NCBI RefSeq assembly: GCF_000422905.1
Contig: NZ_KE383949.1
Location: 124,001 to 188,000 of the forward strand
DNA: 64,000 bases
Reading direction: 5' to 3'
Source of the DNA: Paenibacillus alginolyticus DSM 5050 = NBRC 15375
Lineage (GTDB): Bacteria; Bacillota; Bacilli; Paenibacillales; NBRC-103111
The notes under the pieces are model-generated. The model saw only the letters and a list, made by a program, of their open reading frames with translations, made no database searches and was not told where the DNA came from. The translations under genes and the position numbers were made by a program. Within the stretch, counting starts at the first letter, position 1. Each line of letters begins with the position of its first letter. Positions 8,194-17,494 of the stretch are shown here, piece by piece.

Positions 8194-8724
8194 ATGATGA
8201 CAAAGAATTCTCAAACGTCCGTTAATCGACGAGTAGATATCGTATCCGCGGCCATCGAAGTATTTGCTGAAATTGGCTATTACCGTGCAACGACTGCAAA
8301 AGTTGCGGAACGCGCACAAATTTCGCAGCCTTATGTTTTCCGGTTTTTTTCAACGAAAGAAGCACTGCTGCAAGAAGCGCTCGAAGTGTCTTGGACACGA
8401 ATTCTTGAGGCTTTCCGCACGGTTATTGAGACCGTTGCTCCTGATCAGCTTGAGAAAGAACTGGTTGATGCTTATATTCATATTATGAAATCTTACCAAA
8501 ATGAAACACTGCTGCAAATGCAAGCTCAAACGATTAAAGAGGATATGATCGCAGAGGTCATGCAGAAGGGATATCGGGATGTTCACCAGGTGGTTCTAGA
8601 AGCTTTTAAGCGTGCAGGCTTCGAAAAGCCTTATGAGAGAACCATGATTTTTCTGGCTAGAGGGATGTTGTGCAATATTTCAATGGCGCTGTCTGTACCA
8701 GAATTAATGCTGTTGGATGAATAA
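8194..8724 (+). CDS. TetR-family transcriptional regulator (copy 1)
   Basis: The protein has 176 residues. The N-terminal TetR helix-turn-helix is clear: DIVSAAIEVFAEIGYYRATTAKVAERAQISQPYVFRFFSTKEAL. The C-terminal helical ligand domain includes LLQMQAQTIKED and RTMIFLARGMLCNISMAL. The start is one of two tandem ATGs at 8194/8197 behind AAAGGTGG. It is a close paralogue of the TetR at 21876, with nearly the same helix-turn-helix. Its operator-like palindrome lies just upstream. The adjacent downstream gene encodes an unrelated-looking small membrane protein, so its regulon is probably the redox and efflux block at 22-27 kb together with its own gene. Confidence 0.9.
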   Translation: MMTKNSQTSVNRRVDIVSAAIEVFAEIGYYRATTAKVAERAQISQPYVFRFFSTKEALLQEALEVSWTRILEAFRTVIETVAPDQLEKELVDAYIHIMKSYQNETLLQMQAQTIKEDMIAEVMQKGYRDVHQVVLEAFKRAGFEKPYERTMIFLARGMLCNISMALSVPELMLLDE

Positions 8725-8900
8725 GCTGATTCTGGTGTTCGAGGGTTTTTGAGTAAAACGGAGTGAGTTGGCAGCTTGAGGATTACTTGCACATATTGGA
8801 TGAGCGTTCTGACTAAGAAGACGGACATAAAGAGTTATATGGGTTCGAAAGTTATACGAGGATCAAACCATATTACTTACCAAATAGGGGACAGTACATT

Positions 8901-9110
8901 TTGCTTAGACTAAAGGCGATTCGTTTAATGAAGAGAAATGTCGTGTGGCTCATCCCGGTATTGATTCTTGGAACGGGTGCTTTTCCAGGTATTCTGGAAA
9001 GCGGTTGGTGGAATGCGTTACGCATTATTCTTTTTTTGATTATCATTTTTGTGTGTGGCTGGGACTGGTTTCGTGTGGTTCAGGAACAACATGAAGGCGA
9101 ACAAATGTGA
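8901..9110 (+). CDS. Small membrane protein, 69 residues
   Basis: Two hydrophobic segments are visible, VVWLIPVLILGTGAFPGIL and IILFLIIIFVCGWDW, followed by a polar tail EQHEGEQM. The start is probably TTG 8901 with AGGGG at 8886; ATG 8931 would shorten the basic N-terminus. It has its own terminator at 9143. No family is recognised and the function is unknown. Confidence 0.55.
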   Translation: MLRLKAIRLMKRNVVWLIPVLILGTGAFPGILESGWWNALRIILFLIIIFVCGWDWFRVVQEQHEGEQM

Positions 9111-9142
9111 TCCGAAGATCCAGCGTTTTGACTGTATGTAAT

Positions 9143-9164
9143 AACCCCTACATGGGGTTTTTAT
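9143..9164 (+). terminator. Intrinsic terminator of the small membrane protein gene
   Basis: AACCCC and GGGGTT form a tight stem around a TACAT loop and are followed by TTTATTATT. Confidence 0.75.
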
Positions 9165-9169
9165 TATTT

Positions 9170-9197
9170 ATACCCTGACATAAGGCTGTCAGGGTAT
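9170..9197. other. Strong hairpin, possible second terminator or leader structure
   Basis: TACCCTGACA (9171-9180) and TGTCAGGGTA (9187-9196) form a perfect 10-bp stem with a TAAGGC loop, only 5 nt after the previous terminator. The T tract is weak (TTTGC). It could back up termination or structure the leader of the DinB-like gene. Confidence 0.5.
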
Positions 9198-9260
9198 TTG
9201 CTATATGATAAAGGTAACACTTGAAAAGACGCAAGACCAGTGAAAAAGGAGACGATATCT

Positions 9261-9761
9261 ATGACTCATCCTGCACTAGAAATGTACAATTACCACGTAT
9301 GGGCGAACCAAACTATACTGAATCGTTTAAAAGAACTTCCACAAGACGTTTACAATAAGGAGATTCAAAGTGTTTTTTCTACGATATCCAAGGCGATCGC
9401 TCATATTTACTTGGTGGATGCATGCTGGTTAGACATTATTTCCGGTAAATGCATGAGGGAAGCAATGGCCGATTCAGCCCAAATGAATGTTGGCGTGGAG
9501 TCGAAAAGCATTGAGGAGATGGAGAAGATGTACGTCCAAATATCAGAGCGGTTTAAGACGCTTTTGAACCAACAGGAAAATATGGAGAAGAGGATTGTGC
9601 TCGATAATCCTTATACGAGACCGCGTGAAACCAGCTTATCTGAAATGGTTCTGCAGGTCGTCAATCACGCAACCTATCACCGCGGTAATATTACAGCTAT
9701 GCTGCGTCAAATGGGGCATGCATCCGTGATGACCGAGTATGCGCTTTATTGGTACTCCTGA
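9261..9761 (+). CDS. DinB-family protein, putative metal-dependent enzyme
   Basis: The protein has 166 residues with a DinB/YfiT four-helix-bundle pattern: YNYHVWANQTILNRLKELP at the start, IAHIYLVDACWLDII in the middle and VNHATYHRGNITAMLRQMG near the end. The His residues in these three segments are where the family places its metal triad. Some relatives are bacillithiol or mycothiol transferases, others damage-inducible proteins of unknown activity. ATG 9261 has AAAGGAG upstream; the in-frame GTG at 9240 has no such site. It stands alone and is convergent with the next gene. Confidence 0.85.
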   Translation: MTHPALEMYNYHVWANQTILNRLKELPQDVYNKEIQSVFSTISKAIAHIYLVDACWLDIISGKCMREAMADSAQMNVGVESKSIEEMEKMYVQISERFKTLLNQQENMEKRIVLDNPYTRPRETSLSEMVLQVVNHATYHRGNITAMLRQMGHASVMTEYALYWYS

Positions 9762-9768
9762 AAGGCTA

Positions 9769-9805
9769 ACGGCTCTGTCGCAGTGGATGCGAACAGGGCT
9801 GTTTT
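9769..9805. terminator. Terminator between convergent genes
   Basis: ACGGCTCTGT-CGCA and TGCG-AACAGGGCTGT pair around GTGGA, with G-T pairs and one bulge, and TTTT follows on the plus strand. It lies between the DinB-like gene and the minus-strand VOC gene. Confidence 0.6.
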
Positions 9806-9817
9806 GAGTTAATAACC

Positions 9818-10249
9818 TTAATTCATTGATGCGCCTTCAGTGAATATTTGGAAGGTAACACCGAACTTGTCTTTTACCTGTCCATATGATGGGCTAAAAT
9901 GAGTTTCTTGGAGCTCCATAATGACTTGACCGCCGTCCTTCAAGGCATTATAGAACTTTTGTGACTTTTCCTTATCTTTCGATGTAATACAGATGGTCAC
10001 GTTATCCCCTTTTTGAACAGTCTGACCTGGAAATGTATCGGAAAACATCAAGCTAGACTCGCCAACTTGCAACATTGCATGTCCAATACGCCCCTTAGCA
10101 TCCTCCGGTAAAGGAAAATCTGGGTTAGCCGGCATCTCGCCGAAAGATTGCGTGAAAAGAACTTGGGCATCCAATGCCTTTTCATAGAATTGAATAGCTT
10201 CCTGTGCATTGCCATCCATTACTAGATATGCTGTTAATCTTACTGTCAT
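9818..10249 (-). CDS. PhnB/glyoxalase-like VOC-fold protein
   Basis: The protein has 143 residues and the typical PhnB pattern: LTAYLVMDGNAQEAIQFYEKAL at the N-terminus, GRIGHAMLQVGESSLMFSD in the middle and GQVKDKFGVTFQIF at the end. These form paired beta-alpha-beta-beta-beta modules of the vicinal oxygen chelate superfamily. The catalytic role is not known for this subgroup, and the often-used DUF1428/3-demethylubiquinone label is not evidence of that reaction. The start is ATG at 10249 behind AAGGAGG. Single-gene unit. Confidence 0.85.
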   Translation of the reverse strand: MTVRLTAYLVMDGNAQEAIQFYEKALDAQVLFTQSFGEMPANPDFPLPEDAKGRIGHAMLQVGESSLMFSDTFPGQTVQKGDNVTICITSKDKEKSQKFYNALKDGGQVIMELQETHFSPSYGQVKDKFGVTFQIFTEGASMN

Positions 10250-10488
10250 TTAAATTTCCTCCTTGGTTTTTGCTTCACGCAAATAGGTTACCTCTTATTA
10301 TTACCATAATTTCAATAAAAAATAAAGAACATTTGTTCGTATTTGAGGAAATCACACCTTTTCCTTCCGCATATTGAAAAAGCTGCCCTCTATCATGATT
10401 TTCCCTCATGTCGAAAATAAGCGTCCTATACTATAATAAAATAGATGAAGTCCGTATTCTCGCAACACGAAAGGTGATGGAGACACCC

Positions 10489-12315
10489 ATGAACAAGTCT
10501 CGAATGTGGTCGCCAATTCAGAAAATATTCCATTCGTTCTCTTTAAAACAAAGAATATGGCTGACCTTTGTCGTTCTGATCACCTTGGGTCTGATGGCAA
10601 CAGGCAGTATTGCCTATTTGATAGCTTCCAAAGAGATTCAGCGCAATGCCATGCAGTCTAGTCAAGATACTGTTAATCAATCGGCACAAATCGTAAACGA
10701 ACGGCTGAAAAACATCGGTATTGCCATAAGAGCGCTGATGTTCAGCGATGCGTTCAAACAATTAATGAAGGATGTACAAGCTAATGATAGATCTAGCTAC
10801 TACAAGTCACTGACCTCCTTGCAGTATGTCTTTTCTCAGGTGAAATTCAACGATTCGATGATTGATAGCATTCTGATCGCCACACCGTTCGGGGATTTTT
10901 ATCCGACCTCCAGTGTGCGGAACACGGCGAATTCATTTTATCAGTCGGAGATGTATGTGCACTTCAAGCAATTGAATCGTGGTTTCTGGAGTCAAGGGCA
11001 TGTTGATCCATTTTTTACAGGCAAGCAAAGGGTGATATCACTCGTTACAGAAGGCGTAGGCGAAGACTCTTTCATGGTTTATGAACCGACCAATGTATAC
11101 GTCGTAGTCAATGTGAAGGAAGATGACCTGCGTGATCTCTTTATGGACAACTTGACCAAAACGAATAAACAATATTATTTCATCGATAACAAAGGTGAAG
11201 ATGTGAATTACGCGGATAGGACGAGTAAGGACCATTTTATTCAAAAGCCCGCATTTTTTGAGCAATTGAGTGATCAAATGAAAGGCTCTTTTTTCTACAC
11301 GAATGAAAAAAAGGACTACTTAGTCAATTATTCGCGGCTGGAAGTAAAGGACGATTGGATGATTGTCAGTGTTCAAGCGAAGGATGACTTGTTAGCCAAA
11401 TTAAATGGGATTAAAAGAGCAACGACCTATGTGATTATCGGTTTTATTATTTTATCGCTATTCATAACGAATAATTTAACGTATCTGCTTTTAAAACCGC
11501 TATACAGACTGCAAAGGCTGATGAAGCGAGTGGAAGAGAATGACCTTTCTGTTCGTTTTGAAAGCGTTTATAAGGACGAGGTATCCCAGGTCGGATTCCG
11601 TTTTAACCGAATGCTGGACGAAATCAAGCAGCTGATTGAAGACGTGAAGAACCGTGAGCGTGATAAACGGAAGGCTGAAATTAAGGCGCTATCTGCCCAG
11701 ATGGACCCGCATTTTTTCTATAATACGCTGAATACAATCTACTGCAAATCGGTTTTGGGCGAAAACGACGACGTGAATGAAATGATCCTGGCTCTATCGC
11801 AAATGTTCCAATTAAGCCTAAGCGGAGGGCGGGATCTGATCACATTGGAGGATGAATTGGAGCATGTTCGTCAATATTTGGCCATTCAGCAAAGGTCCTA
11901 TGAGAATTTGTTCGTGTGCAAATTCGAGGTGGAGCCGGAGCTGCTCGCATGCTTGGTACCTAAGATTATGATTCAACCGCTAGTTGAAAACTGTATTTTA
12001 CATGGATTTAAAGATATGACTTCAGGAGGGGACATTCTGATTAGCGCTCATGCCGAAGGGGACTGGCTGCATATAACGGTGGAAGACAACGGGCATGGGC
12101 TAGTGCCTGAGAAGCTCCTTCAGGGTATTGTACACCCGACAACATCGAAGCATGGTTACGCGTTGCGCAATATTTATACCCGCTTACAGCTGTACTTTGG
12201 CGATCAACAACGTATGGAGATCACCAATAACGACGTAGGTGGAGCACGGATTGAACTATGGATCCCTAGCTATGAAGGAGAGGAGGACTTTCATGAGCAT
12301 GAACCGACTGGTTAA
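10489..12315 (+). CDS. YesM-like sensor histidine kinase (two-component, sugar locus)
   Basis: The protein has about 608 residues. It has an N-terminal membrane helix (IWLTFVVLITLGLMATGSIAYL), an extracellular sensor region of about 270 residues, a second helix (TTYVIIGFIILSLFI) and a HAMP domain (LLKPLYRLQRLM..., VGFRFNRML). The His_kinase domain has AQMDPHFFYNTLN (His near 407), and the ATPase has QPLVENCILHGF and DNGHGL. ATG 10489 has AAGGTGATGGAG upstream; codons from 10408 lack a ribosome site. The end overlaps the following AraC-type regulator by 23 nt. This kinase and regulator pairing is typical of Paenibacillus carbohydrate operons, and the ABC transporter downstream is the likely target. 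Confidence 0.92.
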   Translation: MNKSRMWSPIQKIFHSFSLKQRIWLTFVVLITLGLMATGSIAYLIASKEIQRNAMQSSQDTVNQSAQIVNERLKNIGIAIRALMFSDAFKQLMKDVQANDRSSYYKSLTSLQYVFSQVKFNDSMIDSILIATPFGDFYPTSSVRNTANSFYQSEMYVHFKQLNRGFWSQGHVDPFFTGKQRVISLVTEGVGEDSFMVYEPTNVYVVVNVKEDDLRDLFMDNLTKTNKQYYFIDNKGEDVNYADRTSKDHFIQKPAFFEQLSDQMKGSFFYTNEKKDYLVNYSRLEVKDDWMIVSVQAKDDLLAKLNGIKRATTYVIIGFIILSLFITNNLTYLLLKPLYRLQRLMKRVEENDLSVRFESVYKDEVSQVGFRFNRMLDEIKQLIEDVKNRERDKRKAEIKALSAQMDPHFFYNTLNTIYCKSVLGENDDVNEMILALSQMFQLSLSGGRDLITLEDELEHVRQYLAIQQRSYENLFVCKFEVEPELLACLVPKIMIQPLVENCILHGFKDMTSGGDILISAHAEGDWLHITVEDNGHGLVPEKLLQGIVHPTTSKHGYALRNIYTRLQLYFGDQQRMEITNNDVGGARIELWIPSYEGEEDFHEHEPTG

Positions 12316-13924
12316 ATTATGTGTCGTAGATGATATCCGAAGTGTTGTGGACATGATTACGAAAAAGATCCCTTGGCATGATCACGGCATTGAAATTGTG
12401 GGAAGCGCAACCAATGGTGAGGAAGGGTTGTCCGTCATTCGTGAAAGCTTGCCGGATATTATTCTGACCGATATTCGGATGCCCAAAATGGACGGATTAG
12501 AGATGACACGCAGTATATTAGAGGTGCTGCCGAACAGTAAGGTCATTATTTTAAGTGCTTATACCGATTTTGATTATGCACAAAAAGCCATTCAATATGG
12601 CGCACTTGATTATGTGAAAAAACCTTTCTCTGTCGACCAAATCGTGAAAGCCGTCGTGAAGGCCAAAGAAGTGTGGGAACAGGAAAATCTTAACCGCACG
12701 CACGTGCTGGGACTTCAGAAGAAGATCAAAGAAAGTATGCCAGCCCTGCGGCAGGAATACTTATCTCTGCTCGTCCATCATCAAACCAGTGAAGCGGAAT
12801 TGGCTAGATTATCGGACTTCCTGGACATTAATGAGTTGAATCCTCCCTTTGCGGTGATGACGATCCAGATGGATCAGTTCACGGACAAGTACGGCGAGGT
12901 CCCTGTTAAGGAGCTTGAGCTTGCGCGGTTTTCTCTGCAAAATATCGTGGAGGAAACGATTTCCTTCTATACGACGGCTGTCGTGTTCAGGGAAGCGTTT
13001 AATCGGTATATTTGCATTTTGAATATGGAGTCGAACGAGCCTCTAGTTGAAATTGCGGATCATTGCTGTGCCAATATTGCGAGACACACCAAGTTCACGA
13101 TTTCCATTGGCATTGGCCAAAGGGTAGGAACGGTGCAGGAACTTCCGAAGAGTTATCAGCAGTCGCTAAGCGCTTTGTCTTATCACTTCTATACAGGCGG
13201 CAATGGTGCATTCAGCTACAACGCCGATTCGTCAGATCTCCCGGTGGAGTGGATTTATACCGAGGATAGCGAGAATGAATTTCTGTTCGCTTTCCGTTCA
13301 GGTAATCTGGATAAAAGTGTGGAATGGGCGAAGGACATTTTTCACGAGATGGCCAAAGCGTCTGTCTTACCGGAGCCGGGTGTCGTCGAACGTTTGCTGC
13401 AAGGGCTCGTGCTGCGGATGCTGCGGGTTCTATTGGAGAAATTTCCTCGGGCAAGCATGATCGATTTCGAGTCGAAAGTCCATGAAATTAAAGGTGAGAG
13501 CGGCGCGGACCTGCAAGAGTATCGAGAATGGTTCGTTCAATTGTGCGAAATTGGCTGCCGTATGATTAATCAGGAGAGAGCAAGCGAGTCGCAGAAAATC
13601 ATCTATCGCTCTGCAGAGTATATCAGGTCGAATCTTCATTTGGATTTGACCTTGGAGCATTGCGCGAAACAGGTTAACCTAAGCTGGGGGTACTATTCGA
13701 ATTTGTTCAAGAAGGTGACCGGCACTGCCTTCCAACAGTTCGTTACCGCAGCGAAGATAGAACGGGCAAAATCAATGCTCATTGAAGACTACCAAGTGCA
13801 AGAAATCGCGCAGCAGCTCGGCTATGAGCACAGGCGGTATTTCAGTGAAGTGTTCAAAAAGCAAACAGGCTTGACGCCGACTGAATTCAAAGATATGTCT
13901 CTGGGCAAGTCCTCGAAGCCATGA
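12293..13924 (+). CDS. YesN-like response regulator with AraC-type DNA-binding domain
   Basis: The protein has about 543 residues. The N-terminal receiver shows CVVDDIRS, phospho-Asp in IILTDIRMPKMDG and K in YVKKPF. A long middle region of the YesN type follows. The C-terminal AraC/HTH_18 domain reads IIYRSAEYIRSNLHLDLTLEHCAKQ..., IAQQLGYEHRRYFSEVFKKQTGLTPTEF. The start ATG 12293 lies inside the kinase gene behind GGAGAGGAGG, which implies translational coupling. It probably activates the operon that starts at 14183. Confidence 0.93.
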   Translation: MSMNRLVKLCVVDDIRSVVDMITKKIPWHDHGIEIVGSATNGEEGLSVIRESLPDIILTDIRMPKMDGLEMTRSILEVLPNSKVIILSAYTDFDYAQKAIQYGALDYVKKPFSVDQIVKAVVKAKEVWEQENLNRTHVLGLQKKIKESMPALRQEYLSLLVHHQTSEAELARLSDFLDINELNPPFAVMTIQMDQFTDKYGEVPVKELELARFSLQNIVEETISFYTTAVVFREAFNRYICILNMESNEPLVEIADHCCANIARHTKFTISIGIGQRVGTVQELPKSYQQSLSALSYHFYTGGNGAFSYNADSSDLPVEWIYTEDSENEFLFAFRSGNLDKSVEWAKDIFHEMAKASVLPEPGVVERLLQGLVLRMLRVLLEKFPRASMIDFESKVHEIKGESGADLQEYREWFVQLCEIGCRMINQERASESQKIIYRSAEYIRSNLHLDLTLEHCAKQVNLSWGYYSNLFKKVTGTAFQQFVTAAKIERAKSMLIEDYQVQEIAQQLGYEHRRYFSEVFKKQTGLTPTEFKDMSLGKSSKP

Positions 13925-13941
13925 GGGTTTGCCTTTTTTTT
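13904..13941 (+). terminator. Terminator overlapping the end of the yesN-like gene
   Basis: GGCAAGTCCTC (13904-13914) pairs with GAGGGTTTGCC (13923-13933), with G-T pairs, and is followed by eight T. The stem includes the last codons and the TGA stop. Confidence 0.8.
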
Positions 13942-14182
13942 AAGTAGATAAGAAAGTATAAGTTTTATACTTTTGCTTCGCATCTACCTTGACAAACGCG
14001 CTCGTCCTGAAGGACGACGGAGTCGTTTATCCTTGCTGCATGGGGTAACATGTAGAAATATCTGCCCTTGTTCATGAGTTGACCGCATTATCAGAATGAT
14101 CAAATTCTTTTAGTATAAAAGTGTAAACAAAAGCATTTCCAGAACGATACAAAGTGTTCGCAAACAAAAGGGAGGCTTACAA

Positions 14183-15574
14183 ATGGTAAAAAGAATTGGG
14201 ACGGTCACTTTAAGTGTTTTACTAGCAGGCAGTTTGGCAGCATGCGGCAGCAACAATACGGCAAATAGTCCGGCAGCATCCGCCAAACCATCCGGACAGC
14301 CTGCTAGCGCAGCTCCTGTGAAGAAAGATAAGACCAAGCTCGTGTATTGGACGGGTGACCGTCATGATATGGATTACATTAAAGGCGTTGTACAGAAATT
14401 TAACGAAACGAACGGCGAGAACATTGAAGTCGAAATGGTTGTGAAAACGGAAGATTTCAACCAAGCGATTGATTTGGCATTCGCTTCCGGACAGGCGCCT
14501 GATATTATCCGCGTGAAGGAAAATACGATCCAGCCTTTTGCGCAAAAAGGATATTTGAAGCCAATTGATTCCTACCTTACAGATGCCCTTAAGAAAAAAT
14601 TCCCGATCATTGATGATTTCAATCGGATTGATGGGAAAATGTACAGCCTTCCGAACTATGGTTCCACACTGAGACTTGTTTACAATAAAGAGCTTTTCGC
14701 CAAAGCGGGGATCGCTGCTCCTCCGAAAACATTGAAAGAAATGGTCGAGGATGCGAAGAAAATCACGGCAGTAGGTAAAGCATCCGGCTCTTATGGTTTT
14801 GCTCAAAACTTCAAAAACCCAGAAAGCGCTCTAGGACGTTCGGCAAGGGTTATTGCAGAAGCAAGCGGTTACGGCGGACTAGGCTTTGATTTCAAAACCG
14901 CGAAGTTTGATTTCACAGGATTCAAAGACATCATTTCATCGTTCAAACAAATGGTAGATGACGGCAGTACACTGCCAGGTATGGAATCGCTGGATATTGA
15001 CCCGCTGCGCGCGCAATTCGCAGAAGGCAAAATCGGGATGTACATCTCCTTCTCATCGGAACCAGGCGTGTATGCGAATCAGTTCCCGGCCAAAATCGAA
15101 TGGGCAGCTGCACCGGTTCCAACGATCGATGGCACGATTAAAGGCGCTACCTCCTTCTTGGGCGGGCAATGGTTAGCCATCAGCAACACAACCAAAAATG
15201 CAGACCAAGCGTGGAAATTCATGCAGTTCATGTATACGGACGAAGTCTTGAAAACGTATCATGAAAAAGGTTTCGGACTATCCATGGTGCCATCTGTTTC
15301 GTCCGTAGCGAAGAAACCAGAAATGAAAGGTATTGATGGCTTCCTTCCGGTTGGAAACGACGGCACATGGCCGCTGCAGCCTACAGTTACCGTTGAAGGT
15401 ATGAAAAAAGATGATGCATTTTTCAAATACATGGTCAGTGGCGGGAATATAGATCAAATTATTCAAGATCTGAATAAGCGCTACAATGACGCTCTCGATA
15501 AAGCGGCAGCGAAAGGTACAGTGAAAGTGCAGCCGAATCCAAGCTTCGATCCGATGAAGCTGATGATGAAATAA
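14183..15574 (+). CDS. ABC transporter sugar-binding lipoprotein (SBP family 1)
   Basis: The protein has 463 residues. The N-terminus is a lipoprotein signal with SLAAC lipobox (Cys 21), then a Ser/Ala/Pro linker. The mature part has the family 1 extracellular solute-binding fold: LVYWTGDRHD, DIIRVKENTIQPFAQKGYLKPID, RLVYNKELFAKAGI, FAEGKIGMYIS, FLGGQWLAIS. ATG 14183 has GGGAGG upstream. Two permeases follow after a hairpin, and a GH130-like phosphorylase and a hydrolase come after those. The ATPase is not encoded here and is presumably a shared MsmX-type subunit. The substrate is probably an oligosaccharide, possibly containing mannose as judged from the phosphorylase. Confidence 0.93.
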   Translation: MVKRIGTVTLSVLLAGSLAACGSNNTANSPAASAKPSGQPASAAPVKKDKTKLVYWTGDRHDMDYIKGVVQKFNETNGENIEVEMVVKTEDFNQAIDLAFASGQAPDIIRVKENTIQPFAQKGYLKPIDSYLTDALKKKFPIIDDFNRIDGKMYSLPNYGSTLRLVYNKELFAKAGIAAPPKTLKEMVEDAKKITAVGKASGSYGFAQNFKNPESALGRSARVIAEASGYGGLGFDFKTAKFDFTGFKDIISSFKQMVDDGSTLPGMESLDIDPLRAQFAEGKIGMYISFSSEPGVYANQFPAKIEWAAAPVPTIDGTIKGATSFLGGQWLAISNTTKNADQAWKFMQFMYTDEVLKTYHEKGFGLSMVPSVSSVAKKPEMKGIDGFLPVGNDGTWPLQPTVTVEGMKKDDAFFKYMVSGGNIDQIIQDLNKRYNDALDKAAAKGTVKVQPNPSFDPMKLMMK

Positions 15575-15595
15575 TGACCACAACCAGATGATACC

Positions 15596-15626
15596 GCGAG
15601 AGTAGAGTGAATAGCTCCACTCTCGC
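15596..15626 (+). other. Intercistronic hairpin between binding-protein and permease genes
   Basis: GCGAGAGT (15596-15603) pairs with ACTCTCGC (15619-15626), with three more inner base pairs. The T content after it is low. Such hairpins often raise the ratio of binding protein to permease mRNA by partial termination or 3-prime protection; that role is inferred here. Confidence 0.55.
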
Positions 15627-15659
15627 TCTCTAAGTATAGAGGTTACAGGAGGGAACGGG

Positions 15660-16556
15660 ATGAACAGGACACGCCAGATCGGGTTTTCATATGTATTTTT
15701 ATTTCCAAGTTTTCTACTGACCATGGTGCTGGGCGTCTATCCGATTGCTTGGGCTATTCGATACATGTTTTATGATTACAAGGGATTCGGGGACGCGTCA
15801 TTTATTGGGTTTGATAATTTCAGGAGGCTCTGGCAGGACACGGAGTATTGGCACTCTGTCTTGAATACATTCATTTATGCAGGCGGTAAGTTGATCCTTA
15901 CATTGCCATTATGCTTGGTGCTAGCCGTTATTCTGAATCAAAAGCTGCGCGGCCGCAATTGGCTGAGAGCCATCTATTTCATGCCGACGATTATTAGTTC
16001 ATCTGTCATGGCTGTCGTATTTTTCATTATTTTCAACTCCTATAACGGCATTCTCAATCAATATTTGCTGAAGTTTCACATCATCTCCGAAAGAATCGAT
16101 TGGCTCGGTCCCAAACACGCCCTGTTTACGACGATCATCATCGCTGTTTGGGGTGCGGTAGGCAACTATATGCTGCTGTTCCTTGCCGGTCTTCAAAATA
16201 TCCCGAACGATGTGTATGAAAGCTCGTCGCTGGACGGCGCCAATAAATGGCAGCAATTCTGGTACTTAACTATTCCTATGTTAGGGCCTGTGCTGCAGAT
16301 TGTGATTATGCTGGCAATCATTAATTCGCTTAAAGGGTACGAAAGCATTATGGTGTTGACCGAGGGCGGTCCGGTTGGAAAGACGGAAGTGATGTATTTG
16401 TACGTGTATAAACTCTTCTTCCCGACACCATCAGGGACACTTGTGGACCAACAATTTGGCTACGGAAGTGCCGTTGGATTCGTTACAGCCGTCATTGTAG
16501 GCATCATCACACTAGCTTACCATGCGATGTCTAGACGTCTGAACAAACTTCAATGA
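15660..16556 (+). CDS. ABC transporter permease, MalF/UgpA-like
   Basis: The protein has 298 residues with six predicted membrane helices, starting IGFSYVFLFPSFLLTMVLGVYPIAWAI. The EAA loop reads DVYESSSLDGANKWQQFWYLTIPMLGPVL, as in MalF-type carbohydrate permeases. The start is ATG 15660 behind GGAGGGAACGG. It pairs with the next gene to form the membrane channel for the lipoprotein at 14183. Confidence 0.92.
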   Translation: MNRTRQIGFSYVFLFPSFLLTMVLGVYPIAWAIRYMFYDYKGFGDASFIGFDNFRRLWQDTEYWHSVLNTFIYAGGKLILTLPLCLVLAVILNQKLRGRNWLRAIYFMPTIISSSVMAVVFFIIFNSYNGILNQYLLKFHIISERIDWLGPKHALFTTIIIAVWGAVGNYMLLFLAGLQNIPNDVYESSSLDGANKWQQFWYLTIPMLGPVLQIVIMLAIINSLKGYESIMVLTEGGPVGKTEVMYLYVYKLFFPTPSGTLVDQQFGYGSAVGFVTAVIVGIITLAYHAMSRRLNKLQ

Positions 16557-16573
16557 GGGAGGATGCTGGAAAA

Positions 16574-17464
16574 ATGGAAGTTACTGAAAGGTTATCGAAT
16601 GAACGGATAAATAAACAAACCCAGCTATTTTCATTAACGGAAATAGGCGGAAGAGTACTGCTCTGGATCTTTTTACTGGTAACCGCCTTACTGATTGTGT
16701 TTCCGATTGTTGTGACTTTTCTTGGCTCTTTCATGTCTAATATCGAGATTACAAAAGGCGGAAAGATTTTCCCGTCTTCCTGGCATGTTGTGAATTACAA
16801 GGAAGCTTGGGTGCAAGCCAATTTCGCTCGATTTACATGGAACAGTCTCTTTCTAAGTGGAGCAACAACAATTGGAACGCTGATCGTTGCATCGATGGCC
16901 GCTTATGTGGTTGACCGAATTAAATTCCCGGGCAAAGCCATTTTTATCGCGATTCAGGCATCTACCATGTTCATTTCGATTGGCGCTGTTGTGATTCGGC
17001 CGCAATTTGAGCTTATGGTCAAGCTCCATTTGCACACGAGTTTATGGGGTGTCGTCCTCATTTTAATCAGTGGCCACGCGTATATTTTCTTTATTTTACT
17101 GAGCTTTTTACAAGGTATTTCCCGGGAATTAGATGAGGCTGCTCGTATAGATGGCTGCTCGAACGGCGGAATATTTTGGCGAATTATTTTACCTTTGATG
17201 CGCCCAGGATTGGGTGTAGGGGCTTTGTTTACATTTTGCGGAGCTTGGAATGAATATTTACGCCCGTTAGTGTTTACGATGACCAATCCCAAACTCCAAA
17301 CGTTGACCGTCGGATTATCCTATCTTCGCTATGGGGCATCGGCTGCGGTTCAAACGCATTATATGCTGGCAGGCGCTTGTTTATCGATCTTACCGCTGCT
17401 CGTCGTGTATATGATCGCGAATAAATCGTTCATGCAAATGACCGCTGGCTCACTGAAAGGCTAG
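16574..17464 (+). CDS. ABC transporter permease, MalG/UgpE-like
   Basis: The protein has about 296 residues. The first helix is VLLWIFLLVTALLIVFPIVVTFLGSF, and the EAA loop reads ELDEAARIDGCSNGGIFWRIILPLMRPGL. ATG 16574 is preferred because GAGGGAGG lies 11 nt upstream; an in-frame ATG at 16553 overlaps the previous stop (ATGA) and is a possible coupled start. Second half of the permease heterodimer. Confidence 0.92.
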   Translation: MEVTERLSNERINKQTQLFSLTEIGGRVLLWIFLLVTALLIVFPIVVTFLGSFMSNIEITKGGKIFPSSWHVVNYKEAWVQANFARFTWNSLFLSGATTIGTLIVASMAAYVVDRIKFPGKAIFIAIQASTMFISIGAVVIRPQFELMVKLHLHTSLWGVVLILISGHAYIFFILLSFLQGISRELDEAARIDGCSNGGIFWRIILPLMRPGLGVGALFTFCGAWNEYLRPLVFTMTNPKLQTLTVGLSYLRYGASAAVQTHYMLAGACLSILPLLVVYMIANKSFMQMTAGSLKG

Positions 17465-17494
17465 AATACAAATATATTTTGGAGGTCATCTACT